From assembly GCA_012032075.1 (NCBI GenBank), contig JAAURU010000201.1:1-6878 (forward strand): a stretch of 6,878 nt of DNA. The letters run 5' to 3'. Every line of letters begins with the position of its first letter. The stretch's first letter is position 1. Below, one piece after another: positions 1 to 6,798 of this stretch. This DNA comes from Flavobacterium sp. (lineage in GTDB: Bacteria; Bacteroidota; Bacteroidia; Flavobacteriales; Flavobacteriaceae). The notes beneath the pieces are model-generated. The model had not been told where the DNA came from. It saw nothing but the letters and a program-made list of their open reading frames with translations, and did no database searches. The translations under genes and the position numbers were made by a program.

Positions 1-1014
1 TATTTTGTCTGCCAATGAATCTAATCGTGAATATAACTCATCATTATCAACAGAATACTTAGACGTTAACGAATCAATATCTAATAGGTTTTCAGATGTT
101 CTAGCAATATCTTGAGCTATAGTTGAAGTTACTACTTCTAAAGCGTATTCTAATTCCCAATCTTTGGTAAACATCATTGCGTTTTTAGCACTTTCTGTCG
201 CTTCTTTAGCATTTTTAGCGAATTCATACTCTTTTCTAAGCATGGTAATCGTGGCATCAAAATCGGCAATTTTAATGTCAATTGCTGTTCCAGCTAAAGT
301 TAGTTTTCTATCCATTTTACCTAAAACATTTGCTCTTACACCATATTTTTGGATAAAACTTTTACTTTGTTCGTATTGGTTAGAAATACGTTGTGAATTA
401 CTTAATTTTTTAGCTAATTCACTTTGTAAGACTACATATTCATCGGTATCTTTTGCTCCAGCTCCATTAATTCTTACCATTTCGTCCATCGCTGTTTTTA
501 ATTTTTCCGATTGACGTTGCAAACTAATTAATTGTTCTTGGTAATCTTTAGCCTCCTTTTCAGATTTAGAAGCTTCGACTTCCATTTCATTTTTTAGTCC
601 TTTTAATTTAGCTTTGGTATTCTTAAAAACTTCTCTGTTTTTAATCATTTTTTGCTTTTGCTCTTCCAATTCATTGAATGGATTGTTTTGAATTAATGCT
701 CTATGAATATTTCTAGTTGCAAAACGCAATGCTTTCATAATTACTGGAAACATCATTACTAAAAAAATAAGGAATATTGCTGTTGCAGAAAGTGCAATAA
801 CTTGTCCTAACATAGTAAACAATGGTGGAATGATGTAAGTCCAAGTTAAATAACCACCTATTCCTAATAATCCAAGTGCGATTACCCAAAATAGCCCTTT
901 TTCTCCTTTTTTAAGACTATTTGCCTTTAATGCAATTTCTCCTTTAGCTTCGTCAAAGTGTTTTAGAATAGGAAGTTCTAATAACGTACTTTTCTCTTGT
1001 TCGTATTTATTCAT
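1..1014 (-). CDS. Two-TM membrane protein with long coiled coil, function unknown (C-terminus beyond window)
   Basis: I read this as an open frame of 338 codons from ATG at 1014 to the left edge, with no stop, so the C-terminus is missing. The protein starts MNKYEQEKSTLLELP. Residues about 41-62 (LFWVIALGLLGIGGYL) and 66-93 (FTMLGQVIALSATAIFLIF) are hydrophobic and look like two membrane segments forming a hairpin. From about residue 115 to 215 the chain is rich in K, E, Q and L with heptad-like spacing, which suggests a long coiled coil. A further helical, charged region (about 220-338) follows. There is no signal peptide, so most of the protein is probably cytoplasmic and anchored to the inner membrane. 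The start lies 5 bases after the stop of the 229-residue protein gene, so the two are almost certainly co-transcribed. I do not recognise a named family. The build (short membrane anchor, long helical hairpin) recalls membrane-stress or scaffold proteins in general, but I see no diagnostic motif. Confidence 0.85.
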   Translation of the reverse strand, partial: MNKYEQEKSTLLELPILKHFDEAKGEIALKANSLKKGEKGLFWVIALGLLGIGGYLTWTYIIPPLFTMLGQVIALSATAIFLIFLVMMFPVIMKALRFATRNIHRALIQNNPFNELEEQKQKMIKNREVFKNTKAKLKGLKNEMEVEASKSEKEAKDYQEQLISLQRQSEKLKTAMDEMVRINGAGAKDTDEYVVLQSELAKKLSNSQRISNQYEQSKSFIQKYGVRANVLGKMDRKLTLAGTAIDIKIADFDATITMLRKEYEFAKNAKEATESAKNAMMFTKDWELEYALEVVTSTIAQDIARTSENLLDIDSLTSKYSVDNDELYSRLDSLADKI

Positions 1015-1019
1015 CGATT

Positions 1020-1709
1020 TTATAAGTATTGATTGATACCACTTATTACTAAGTTGATTGAGTCCACTATTTTTTGTTTTGCAAAATTATTTGCTTCTAT
1101 TTTTAATTGAAGTTCCCTTAATTCATTTTCATTTTTACTATCTATATTAGCTAATAATGACTTCTTTTCTTGCAGTTCTTGTTGCATTTGTAGAATTCTT
1201 GATTCTAAATCATTAATTGAAACAGTTAAAGATTCTTTCTCTTTTTGAACTAAGCCCGTTAAATCTTGTCTTTTTACATTTCCAGTAGCATCATATTTTG
1301 TATGAACTTTGTTAATTTCTTCAATATAAAATTTAGATTTTTCTAATAGATATTCTTTCGTTAAATCGGGTTTGATTGATTTCCCCATGGTAAAAGCCAT
1401 TTGGTAACTTTGAGGGTTTGTAATTCCAACAGCAACTACCGATTTATACATTTCAAAAAAATCAAAATCACTTAAATTTAAGGATTCAAAGCCTTTTTCA
1501 TATACTGCTAAAATTTCATTTATAAAAGGATTAGCAAAACTTTCATTTGTAGCATGAGCAATTTTTTCTTCAGGAAATTTATTGGTTTGTGTTTGAGAAG
1601 GAGTTACCGTTTGATTTAGTTGATTTGTATTTACTACATCTTCATTTTTTGTAGTATTCTCCGAATCATTTATAAATAAACTTTTCCAATTAAAACTTTC
1701 TTTTGACAT
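1020..1709 (-). CDS. Soluble protein with C-terminal coiled coil, function unknown
   Basis: A 229-residue protein starting at ATG 1709 (MSKESFNWKSLF). Residues about 15-50 are rich in N, T, Q and S and look disordered. A central block, about residues 60-135, contains DFDFFEMYKSVVAVGI and NPQSYQMAFTMGKSI and looks like a compact helical domain, probably the conserved core. Residues about 152-215 (QKEKESL, QMQQELQEKKSLL, ELRELQLKIEA) form a likely coiled coil. There is no signal peptide or membrane segment, so it should be cytoplasmic. It is the first gene of a two-gene unit with the membrane coiled-coil protein 5 bases downstream, and the two may bind through their coiled coils (inference). 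A TATATTTG box about 80 bases upstream is a candidate promoter. No ribosome-binding motif is clear, as is usual in Bacteroidota. I do not recognise a named family. Confidence 0.85.
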   Translation of the reverse strand: MSKESFNWKSLFINDSENTTKNEDVVNTNQLNQTVTPSQTQTNKFPEEKIAHATNESFANPFINEILAVYEKGFESLNLSDFDFFEMYKSVVAVGITNPQSYQMAFTMGKSIKPDLTKEYLLEKSKFYIEEINKVHTKYDATGNVKRQDLTGLVQKEKESLTVSINDLESRILQMQQELQEKKSLLANIDSKNENELRELQLKIEANNFAKQKIVDSINLVISGINQYL

Positions 1710-1790
1710 TGATTGATTGTTATAGTGTTCTTAGTTATACGTGAAAATTATGTTAAAGTTACATTTTTAGAAAAAAAATATAAGCGTATC

Positions 1791-1798
1791 CAAATATA
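1791..1798 (-). promoter_or_regulatory. Candidate -7 box (TATATTTG) for the two-gene coiled-coil unit
   Basis: On the minus strand this reads TATATTTG, a match to the Bacteroidota sigma-A -7 consensus TAnnTTTG. No TTG (-33 element) occurs at the usual 17-23 bases upstream, so the match is partial. It lies between the terminator of the upstream pseudogene and the ATG at 1709, which is where a promoter is expected. The implied leader is about 75 bases. Confidence 0.5.
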
Positions 1799-1841
1799 GT
1801 AATTTTTAAAATTGTATTGAAAGGTAAATTGATATTACAAA

Positions 1842-1871
1842 AAAAAGCCAATTTTAAAAAATTGGCTTTTT
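1842..1871 (-). terminator. Intrinsic terminator after the exported-protein pseudogene
   Basis: A perfect 13-bp inverted repeat (arms 1842-1854 and 1859-1871, core GCCAAT/ATTGGC, 4-base loop). On the minus strand it is followed by eight T (plus-strand A at 1839-1846, partly within the arm). It begins about 20 bases after the stop codon of the gene at 1891 and fits a rho-independent terminator for that gene. The A/T flanks would also let it work on the other strand, but no plus-strand gene ends here. Confidence 0.8.
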
Positions 1872-1890
1872 AAAATACTTTTTGATGTAC

Positions 1891-3014
1891 TTAATTTAAA
1901 GACACATTATGTCTTGTAGTGAAATTTTTAGATTTGAACAATTCTATTAATTTTTCCGAATCTTTAATGATTTCTTCACCATCTTTTTTATCGTAATCAT
2001 TATCTATAAGACCTTGACCTTCTTTAATTGCTTTTTCTGGTTGGTCTAAATAGTAATAAATTTTTCCTAAATTGAAATACGCTGAATATCTAATTTTTTT
2101 ACTTCCTTTATCATCATTTGGATATTTTGTTTTCAATGATTCAAAATAAGCAATAAGTGGTTGCAATTTTTCTTCTATACTATTTATAGGTAAATTAGCC
2201 TTCATTTCGCTAAAAATTATTTTAACTGCTTCAATAGCGTCTTTTTGAATTTGACCTTCTTCTTCTTTTGAATCGATAATCCATAAAATAAATCTTTCAT
2301 TATTTGGTTTAAATCCAAATTTATAATTTAAGTGATTATTTACTGTACTTACAACATGACTTACATAATTTTTTAATTGCGTATTATAAGTATTAGCTCT
2401 ATTCAATTTATAATCTTTTTCAGCTTCATAAGAAGAATTATATTCTTTTGAATTAATTGAAAAATTTTGGTTTGCATAAAAAGAAGATGCTCCAGTTTTT
2501 GTATTTTTAGTAGTAGCAGCAGACGATAAAAATCTATTTTCGGTAACTTTTTTATCAACTTCTTTTTCTTCTGTTATAGAAAAAGTAGTACTAACGTCGA
2601 TACGAGCGTTACCATCGAAGGAAGTAATGGCTTTGTATAATTTATAGCTTTTTATTACTTTCCCATCTTTATCTTTTTCTTCCACTAATCTATCTACAAT
2701 AGAAACTCTATTTTCTATAAAGTTGTTTATTCTAATAGATGCAGTAACAGATGGGTTTTCATTCGAAAACTTCCATCCAAATATTCCAATGTCATTTGTA
2801 ATATTTTGAGCATCTGGCATACCATAAATTTCACTAGAAATTTCTGTATTAACAGAATAAACTCTGTCTTCTAATGGAATATTGAATTCAGGAAGTTGTT
2901 GGTATTCAGCAAAAACAGAAAACGATCTAAATCTACTTTTGGAGATTTTTGAGCAAAAACAGCTATATAACTTATAGCTAATAAAAGAGTAATACTATTT
3001 AGATTTATAAAATA
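1891..3014 (-). pseudogene. Exported protein of unknown function, broken by a frameshift and an IS insertion
   Basis: The longest intact piece opens at an internal Met (2820), but coding clearly continues upstream in that frame (SVFAEYQQLPEFNIPLEDR). Near 2919-2922 the frame must change by one base. Restoring one T on the minus strand (A4 to A5 on plus) joins it to an upstream segment reading ITLLLAISYIAVFAQKSPK, a good signal peptide with a likely cut after VFA, before QKSP. The upstream frame then meets a stop (TGA) in the IS without any ATG, so the start codon is displaced. Joined to the ATG at 4129-4127 across the IS, the protein would be about 375 residues. After the signal peptide comes a probable beta-rich region with extended polar stretches. 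The C-terminus (SAYFNLGKIYYYLDQPEKAI) looks like a single TPR-type helix pair. It is probably periplasmic or outer-membrane associated. I do not recognise the family. Without the IS it would have been an ordinary single gene ending at the terminator at 1842-1871. Confidence 0.75.
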
Positions 3015-3041
3015 GCCTGAATTATTTCAGGTTATTTTTTT
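3009..3041 (+). terminator. Hairpin with T tract at the left end of the IS
   Basis: CCTGAA (3016-3021) pairs with TTCAGG (3026-3031) around a TTAT loop. The stem extends outward through a G-T pair and A/T pairs to 3009/3038, and a T run (3035-3041) follows. Read on the plus strand this has the form of a rho-independent terminator ahead of the transposase gene. No plus-strand gene lies to its left, so a role as insulator against read-in from the host is inference. It may instead be part of the terminal repeat structure of the element. Confidence 0.5.
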
Positions 3042-3044
3042 GCG

Positions 3045-3061
3045 TATATTAGACTAATATA
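3045..3061. repeat. Inverted repeat TATATTA-GAC-TAATATA
   Basis: A perfect 7-bp inverted repeat with a 3-base centre, between the left end of the IS and the transposase start. The position suits a transposase binding site or an operator for the transposase promoter. That role is inference, and an AT-rich palindrome this short can arise by chance. Confidence 0.4.
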
Positions 3062-3067
3062 TAAATC

Positions 3068-3083
3068 TATTTTTGTATATTTG
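3068..3083 (+). promoter_or_regulatory. Candidate transposase promoter boxes (TATTTTTG and TATATTTG)
   Basis: Two overlapping-distance matches to TAnnTTTG stand directly ahead of the transposase: TATTTTTG at 3068-3075 and TATATTTG at 3076-3083. The first leaves room for a very short leader before ATG 3087, while the second would start transcription at or inside the start codon. No upstream TTG element is visible. The first is the likelier promoter; the region is AT-rich, so chance matches are possible. Confidence 0.35.
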
Positions 3084-3086
3084 TTT

Positions 3087-4123
3087 ATGGCAAATTCAAA
3101 AAACATAATTGTAACGGAAAGTGAATTGGAACTTAAGAAATTAATGAAACAACAACCTATTCACAAAAAAAATCGCATTCAAATGTTGTTAATTCTTAAG
3201 AAAAGTCAAAAGTCATTGAGTAAAATAGAATTGGCTACTATTTTAAAAGTAAACCATAATACGGCTCAAAAATGGCGAAAGGCTTATTTTGATAAAGGGA
3301 TTGATGGATTACTGTTTGATGGAAGAATTGGCTTTAAACAATCAATAATAAATAGTGAAATACATCAAGCAATTGAACAAAGACTAACCTCTCCAAAAGA
3401 TGCTTTTACATCATATGTGGATTTAATTAATTGGATTGTTGAGAATTACATTCCTGGAGGCATAAATTATCACACAGTAAACAAATATGTGAAAAGGCAT
3501 TTTGGTGCCAAACTAAAAGTATCTAGAAAAAGTCACATAAATAAAGACCCCAATGCAGTAGAGGCTTTTAAAAAAACTTCCGAATAATTCTTGAAAACGC
3601 ATTGAAAAATGCTCCAGAAAAATTCACTCATTTCAATCTTTATGTGCAAGACGAGAGTCGATTTGGATTATTTACAAGAAACGGTAGAGCCTTAACAGCA
3701 AAAGGTGTAAAGCCAATTTGTACTTACCAAAACATATTCAAATCAACTTACATTTTTGGAGCATTTTCTCCAATCAATGGAGATAGTTTAGTAATGGAAT
3801 TGCCCTATTGCAATGGGGATAATTTTCAAATCTTCTTAAACGAATTGTCAAATAAAAACACCGCAGAATTTAAAGTAATTATTTTAGATAATGGAGCATT
3901 TCACAAAGGAAAATCGTTAATCATTCCCGAAAACATAGCACTTATTTTTCTTCCACCATATTCACCAGAACTCAATCCAGCAGAACTCGTTTGGCTTAAT
4001 ATGAAAAGGAAAACCACAAATAAAATATATAAAACAATGGAGGAACTTAAACTTAAACTAGATGAAATAGTTAAAGAATTAATCACTGAAAACTTCATAA
4101 AAAACCTATTAAACTTGCCATAA
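3087..4123 (+). CDS. IS630-family DDE transposase, frame shifts -1 at an A7 run
   Basis: Catalyses cut-and-paste movement of the IS into TA sites. The N-terminal part (3087-3587, 166 codons from ATG; a TTG at 3081 is a weaker start) carries a helix-turn-helix at about residues 44-66 (LSKIELATILKVNHNTAQKW) and a second winged-helix region at about 95-145, typical of the family. The frame then stops at 3585-3587. The catalytic half reads in the -1 frame and is open from 3572 to 4123. Joined at the A7 run 3570-3576 (…EAFKK|NFRIILENAL…) the protein is about 345 residues, the normal length. The DDE triad is complete: D189 (VQDESRFG), D268 (IILDNGAFHK) and E300 (PPYSPELNPAE). The shift could be a programmed frameshift on the A run, as some IS630-type elements use, or one A missing from the assembly. 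The second ORF has no good start of its own (TTG 3602), so the two halves are one gene. Confidence 0.9.
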
Positions 4124-4126
4124 GTA

Positions 4127-4129
4127 CAT
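4127..4129 (-). other. Probable original start codon of the IS-disrupted exported-protein gene
   Basis: On the minus strand this is ATG followed by TA, at the inferred right edge of the IS. Rejoined to 3012 and below it gives M-Y-F-I-N-L-N-S-I-T-L-L-L, extending the signal peptide in frame. The preceding AT-rich leader (ACGCAAACAAAC) resembles other leaders in this window. One in three joins would be in frame by chance, so this is support rather than proof. Confidence 0.45.
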
Positions 4130-4145
4130 GTTTGTTTGCGTTTTT

Positions 4146-4179
4146 GATACCTCGTGTGTTCACTCCGCTTCTCAATGAC
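4146..4179. repeat. Candidate dispersed intergenic repeat
   Basis: This 34-base stretch is clearly richer in G and C than its surroundings. On the minus strand it begins GTCATTGAGAAG and ends CGAGGTATC. It resembles the GTCATTG(C/A)GA... intergenic repeats that I recall as multi-copy in Flavobacteriia genomes. Only one copy is in the window, so its repeat status cannot be shown here. It lies in what would have been the leader of the exported-protein gene. Confidence 0.35.
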
Positions 4180-4248
4180 AAAACAAAGAAAAATAAAAAA
4201 TAGGATTATTAAAAATTGGTTATTAACAAAAAAGTTGAAAAAGTAAAC

Positions 4249-4258
4249 TTTACGTAAA
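4249..4258. promoter_or_regulatory. Palindrome TTTACGTAAA, possible operator
   Basis: A perfect 10-bp palindrome, overlapping two direct copies of GTAAAC (4243-4248 and 4254-4259). It sits at the expected transcription start of the minus-strand promoter at 4260-4289, a common place for a repressor site. No regulator is known, so the role is inference. Confidence 0.3.
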
Positions 4259-4259
4259 C

Positions 4260-4289
4260 CAAAATTATGAGACCTCAAACCTCAAACAA
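4260..4289 (-). promoter_or_regulatory. Candidate promoter of the disrupted exported-protein gene
   Basis: On the minus strand TTG (4289-4287), a 19-base spacer and TAATTTTG (4267-4260) match the two-part Bacteroidota promoter TTG-N17-23-TAnnTTTG. It is the only place in the window where I see both parts. It points toward the displaced ATG at 4129 with a leader of about 120 bases. With the IS in place it would instead drive transcription antisense to the transposase. Confidence 0.45.
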
Positions 4290-4340
4290 AAACTGAACAC
4301 TTTCAACTGAACACTGAATACTGAAATGAAAACTGAAAAC
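4273..4340. repeat. Short degenerate direct repeats after pheT
   Basis: CTCAAAC occurs twice (4274-4280, 4281-4287), AACTGAACAC occurs exactly twice (4291-4300, 4305-4314), and CTGAATAC, CTGAAATG and ACTGAAAAC follow. The block fills the space between the pheT stop codon and the candidate promoter. I see no hairpin that would terminate pheT. It is low-complexity spacer DNA that probably grew by slippage. Confidence 0.6.
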
Positions 4341-6767
4341 TACCTCAAACTAGCACCTAATTGGTTTTCAAAATTGTTTTGTAGTTTGCTCATTATCTTT
4401 TCAATTTCTTTATCGTTCAAGGTTTTGTTTTCGTCTTGAATGATGAAACTTACAGCATATGATTTTTTACCTTCTGGTAAGTTTTTGCCTTGGTAAACAT
4501 CAAATAAATTGACTTCTTTTAATAAAGTTTTCTCTGTTTGTTTGGCAATTTTATACACTTCTTCAAAAGTGGTTGATTCGTTTAATAAAAGTGCTAAATC
4601 ACGTCTTACTTCTGGATATTTTGGAATATCAGTAAACTTTATTTTATTGGAAATATATTTTTGGATTTTCGTCCAATCAATAGCTGCATATAAAACTTCT
4701 TGCTTGATATCAAAATGTTTTAAAACCGATTTTTTAACGGTTCCAAATTCAACTATTACTTCTTTTCCTATAGCTAAACCAATTCCTTCTGCAAATACAT
4801 CATTTGCTATGGGTAAACTAGAAACTTTAGCATCTAAGCCTATTCGAGATAAAATGGAAGTTATATAACCTTTAAATAAAAAGAAATCAGATTTTGTTGG
4901 GCTTGAGACCAATTTTCCTCATTACGATTACCTGTTACAAACAAGGTTAAATGTTTGTTTTCTTCATATCCAGAAGGCAAATTATGGTAGGTTTTACCAA
5001 ATTCAAACAGTTTTAAATCATTTCTTCTTCTGTTAATATTAAATGAAACCGCTTCTAAACCAGAAAATAACATCGATTGACGCATTGCTGACAAATCATT
5101 ACTCAAAGGATTTAACATCATTACGTTATATGCTGAATTTAAGTGTTCCGATAAGGCTACATAATCTGGTGTAGTTAAGGAATTGGCCATCATTTCGTTA
5201 AAACCTAACGAACACAATTGATTGGCAACAATATTTTGTACTTTAAATTCTTCTGTTCTTGAAGAGTTTGAAATGGTAGCATTTAATTTTTCGGTAAATT
5301 TGATATTATTGTAACCATAAACTCTTAAAATTTCTTCAATAACATCGATTTCTCTTTGAACATCAACCCTGTAAGAAGGGATAACTAAACCAAGACCAGT
5401 TTCAGTAATATTATTAATTTTAATTTCAAGCGCTACTAATATCTTTTTGATAGTTTCCTTTGGTAATTCTTCACCAATTACTTTTCTAACTTTTTCAAAA
5501 TTTAAGAAAACTTGAAAATCGTCTAATTTTCTTGGGTAAATATCAACTATGTCAGAAGTAATTTCTCCACCAGCTACTTCCTGAATTAATAAAGCAGCTC
5601 TTTTCAATGCATATTCTGTTATAGTAGAATCGATTCCTCTTTCAAAACGGAAAGAAGCATCAGTATTTAGTGCATGACGTTTCGCAGTTTTTCTAACAGA
5701 AACCGGATTAAAATAAGCACTTTCAAGAAAAATAGCTGTTGTGTTTTCTGTAACTCCAGAATCTTTTCCTCCAAAAACTCCTGCAATACACATTGGCCCA
5801 TCTGCATGACAAATCATTAAATCTTCTGCATCTAAAGTTCTTTCCACATCGTCTAATGTGGTAAATTTTGTACCAGCAGCGACTGTTTTTATAATAACCT
5901 TATTCCCTTTTATTTTGTTAGCATCAAAAGCGTGTAAAGGTTGTCCTAATTCATGTAAAACATAATTGGTAACATCAACTACATTATTTTTGGGGTTAAC
6001 CCAATGGCTTTAAGTCTATTTTGCAACCAAGCTGGAGATGGTTTTATAGTAATTCCAGAAATAGTTACACCACAATAACGAGGAGCAAGTTTTTCATTTT
6101 CAACTGAAACATCAATTTTTAAGGTACGTTTGTCCACTTTAAAATTACTCACAGATGGTGACATTAGTTCTAAATTCTTTTCTTTTTGAACTAAACCTGC
6201 TTTTAAATCTCTAGCCACACCAAAATGACTCATCGCATCAGCACGATTTGGGGTTAACCCAATTTCAAAGACTTCATCTGTTTCTATATTGAAAACCGTT
6301 TTTCCTAATGTTCCAGGTTTTAATTTTTCATCTAAAATTAATATTCCATCATGACTTTCACCAAGACCTAATTCGTCTTCTGCACAAATCATTCCATGAC
6401 TTTCTTGACCTCTAATTTTTCCTTTTTTAATTTCGAAAGGATTTCCTTCTTTGTCATACAATTTTGTACCAATTGTTGCCACAGGAACTTTTTGACCAGC
6501 AGCTACATTTGGAGCACCACAAACAATTTGCACCGGTGGATTTCCATCTCCTAAATCGACAGTAGTTACTTTTAAACGATCAGCATCGGGATGTTGTTCA
6601 CAAGTTAAAACATGACCCACAACTATACCTTCTAAACCACCTTTCAGACTTTCAAATTTTTCAACTCCTTCGACTTCTAAACCTAAATCGGTTAATAAAG
6701 CTGCAGTGTCTTCTGATTTCCAGTCAATTTTTATAAATTGTTTTAACCAATTGTATGAAATACGCAT
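4340..6767 (-). CDS. pheT: Phenylalanyl-tRNA synthetase beta subunit, reading frame interrupted twice
   Basis: Beta chain of the (alpha-beta)2 enzyme that charges tRNA-Phe in the cytoplasm; it binds tRNA and edits Tyr-tRNA-Phe, while the partner PheS (not in this window) holds the active site. Starting at ATG 6767 (MRISYNWLKQFIKIDW), it has an EMAP/OB-type tRNA-binding domain at about residues 40-150, a B3/B4 editing region at about 215-395 (HALNTDASFRFERGID), a B5 domain at about 417-487 with the acidic residues D469, D475, E478 and E479 in the spacing known for metal binding, a synthetase-like core (KLFEFGKTY), and a C-terminal FDX-ACB domain at about 716-809 (YPEVRRDLALLL). The frame breaks near 5987-5995, after LTPK260, and near 4892-4895, after Q625. 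Adding one base at each restores a continuous protein of 809 residues, the family's usual length. Because pheT is essential, these are most likely assembly errors. No terminator is seen downstream. Confidence 0.95.
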
Positions 6768-6788
6768 TTTCTCTCGATTTTAAAGGTG

Positions 6789-6796
6789 CAAATATA
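6789..6796 (-). promoter_or_regulatory. Candidate -7 box (TATATTTG) of pheT
   Basis: On the minus strand TATATTTG stands 21 bases ahead of the pheT ATG at 6767, an exact match to TAnnTTTG, giving a short leader of about 15 bases. No TTG is present at the -33 position; that space is filled by AAAACTTTTAAG-type repeat sequence. The position and match make this the best single promoter box in the window. Confidence 0.6.
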
Positions 6797-6798
6797 GC

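Larger units (their letters stand above)
3015..4124 (+). mobile_element. IS630-family insertion sequence, about 1.1 kb
   Basis: The element is identified by its DDE transposase. The ends are inferred, because I could not find convincing terminal inverted repeats. IS630 elements insert at TA and duplicate it. With TA copies at 3013-3014 and 4125-4126, removing the element joins ATG TA to the host gene in frame (MYFINLNSITLLL...). The resulting length of 1110 bp is normal for the family. A second pairing, TA 3006-3007 with TA 4121-4122, also gives an in-frame join (MYLNLNS...), so each boundary is uncertain by about 10 bases. The left end carries a hairpin (3009-3041) and a separate inverted repeat (3045-3061). 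Confidence 0.6.

Noticed and set aside
164..514. Plus-strand open frame of 116 codons
   Set aside because: It lies wholly opposite the 338-codon minus-strand membrane/coiled-coil gene, which has better protein features and a clear operon context.
1891..2820. A 309-codon gene starting at the internal Met at 2820
   Set aside because: Good coding sequence and a signal peptide continue upstream of this Met, so it is an internal residue and not the native start.
3081..3086. TTG start for the transposase two codons upstream of ATG 3087
   Set aside because: The ATG is two codons downstream and a far commoner start; the TTG also forms the end of a TATATTTG box.
3602..4123. Catalytic half of the transposase as a separate gene
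   Set aside because: Its only start is TTG inside a conserved block (ENALKNAPEKF), and it lacks the DNA-binding domains; it continues the upstream half after a one-base shift.
3015..4124. Long terminal inverted repeats defining the IS ends
   Set aside because: I compared both ends by eye, including the regions around 3031-3045 and 4120-4152, and found only short scattered matches, so the ends rest on the TA duplication and host-gene reconstruction.
3901..4278. Minus-strand open frame of 125 codons
   Set aside because: It is mostly opposite the catalytic end of the transposase, including the conserved YSPELNP region, and the rest covers spacer repeats; it has no recognisable domain.
4509..4868. 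Plus-strand open frame of 119 codons
   Set aside because: It lies opposite the conserved C-terminal part of pheT and is explained by it.
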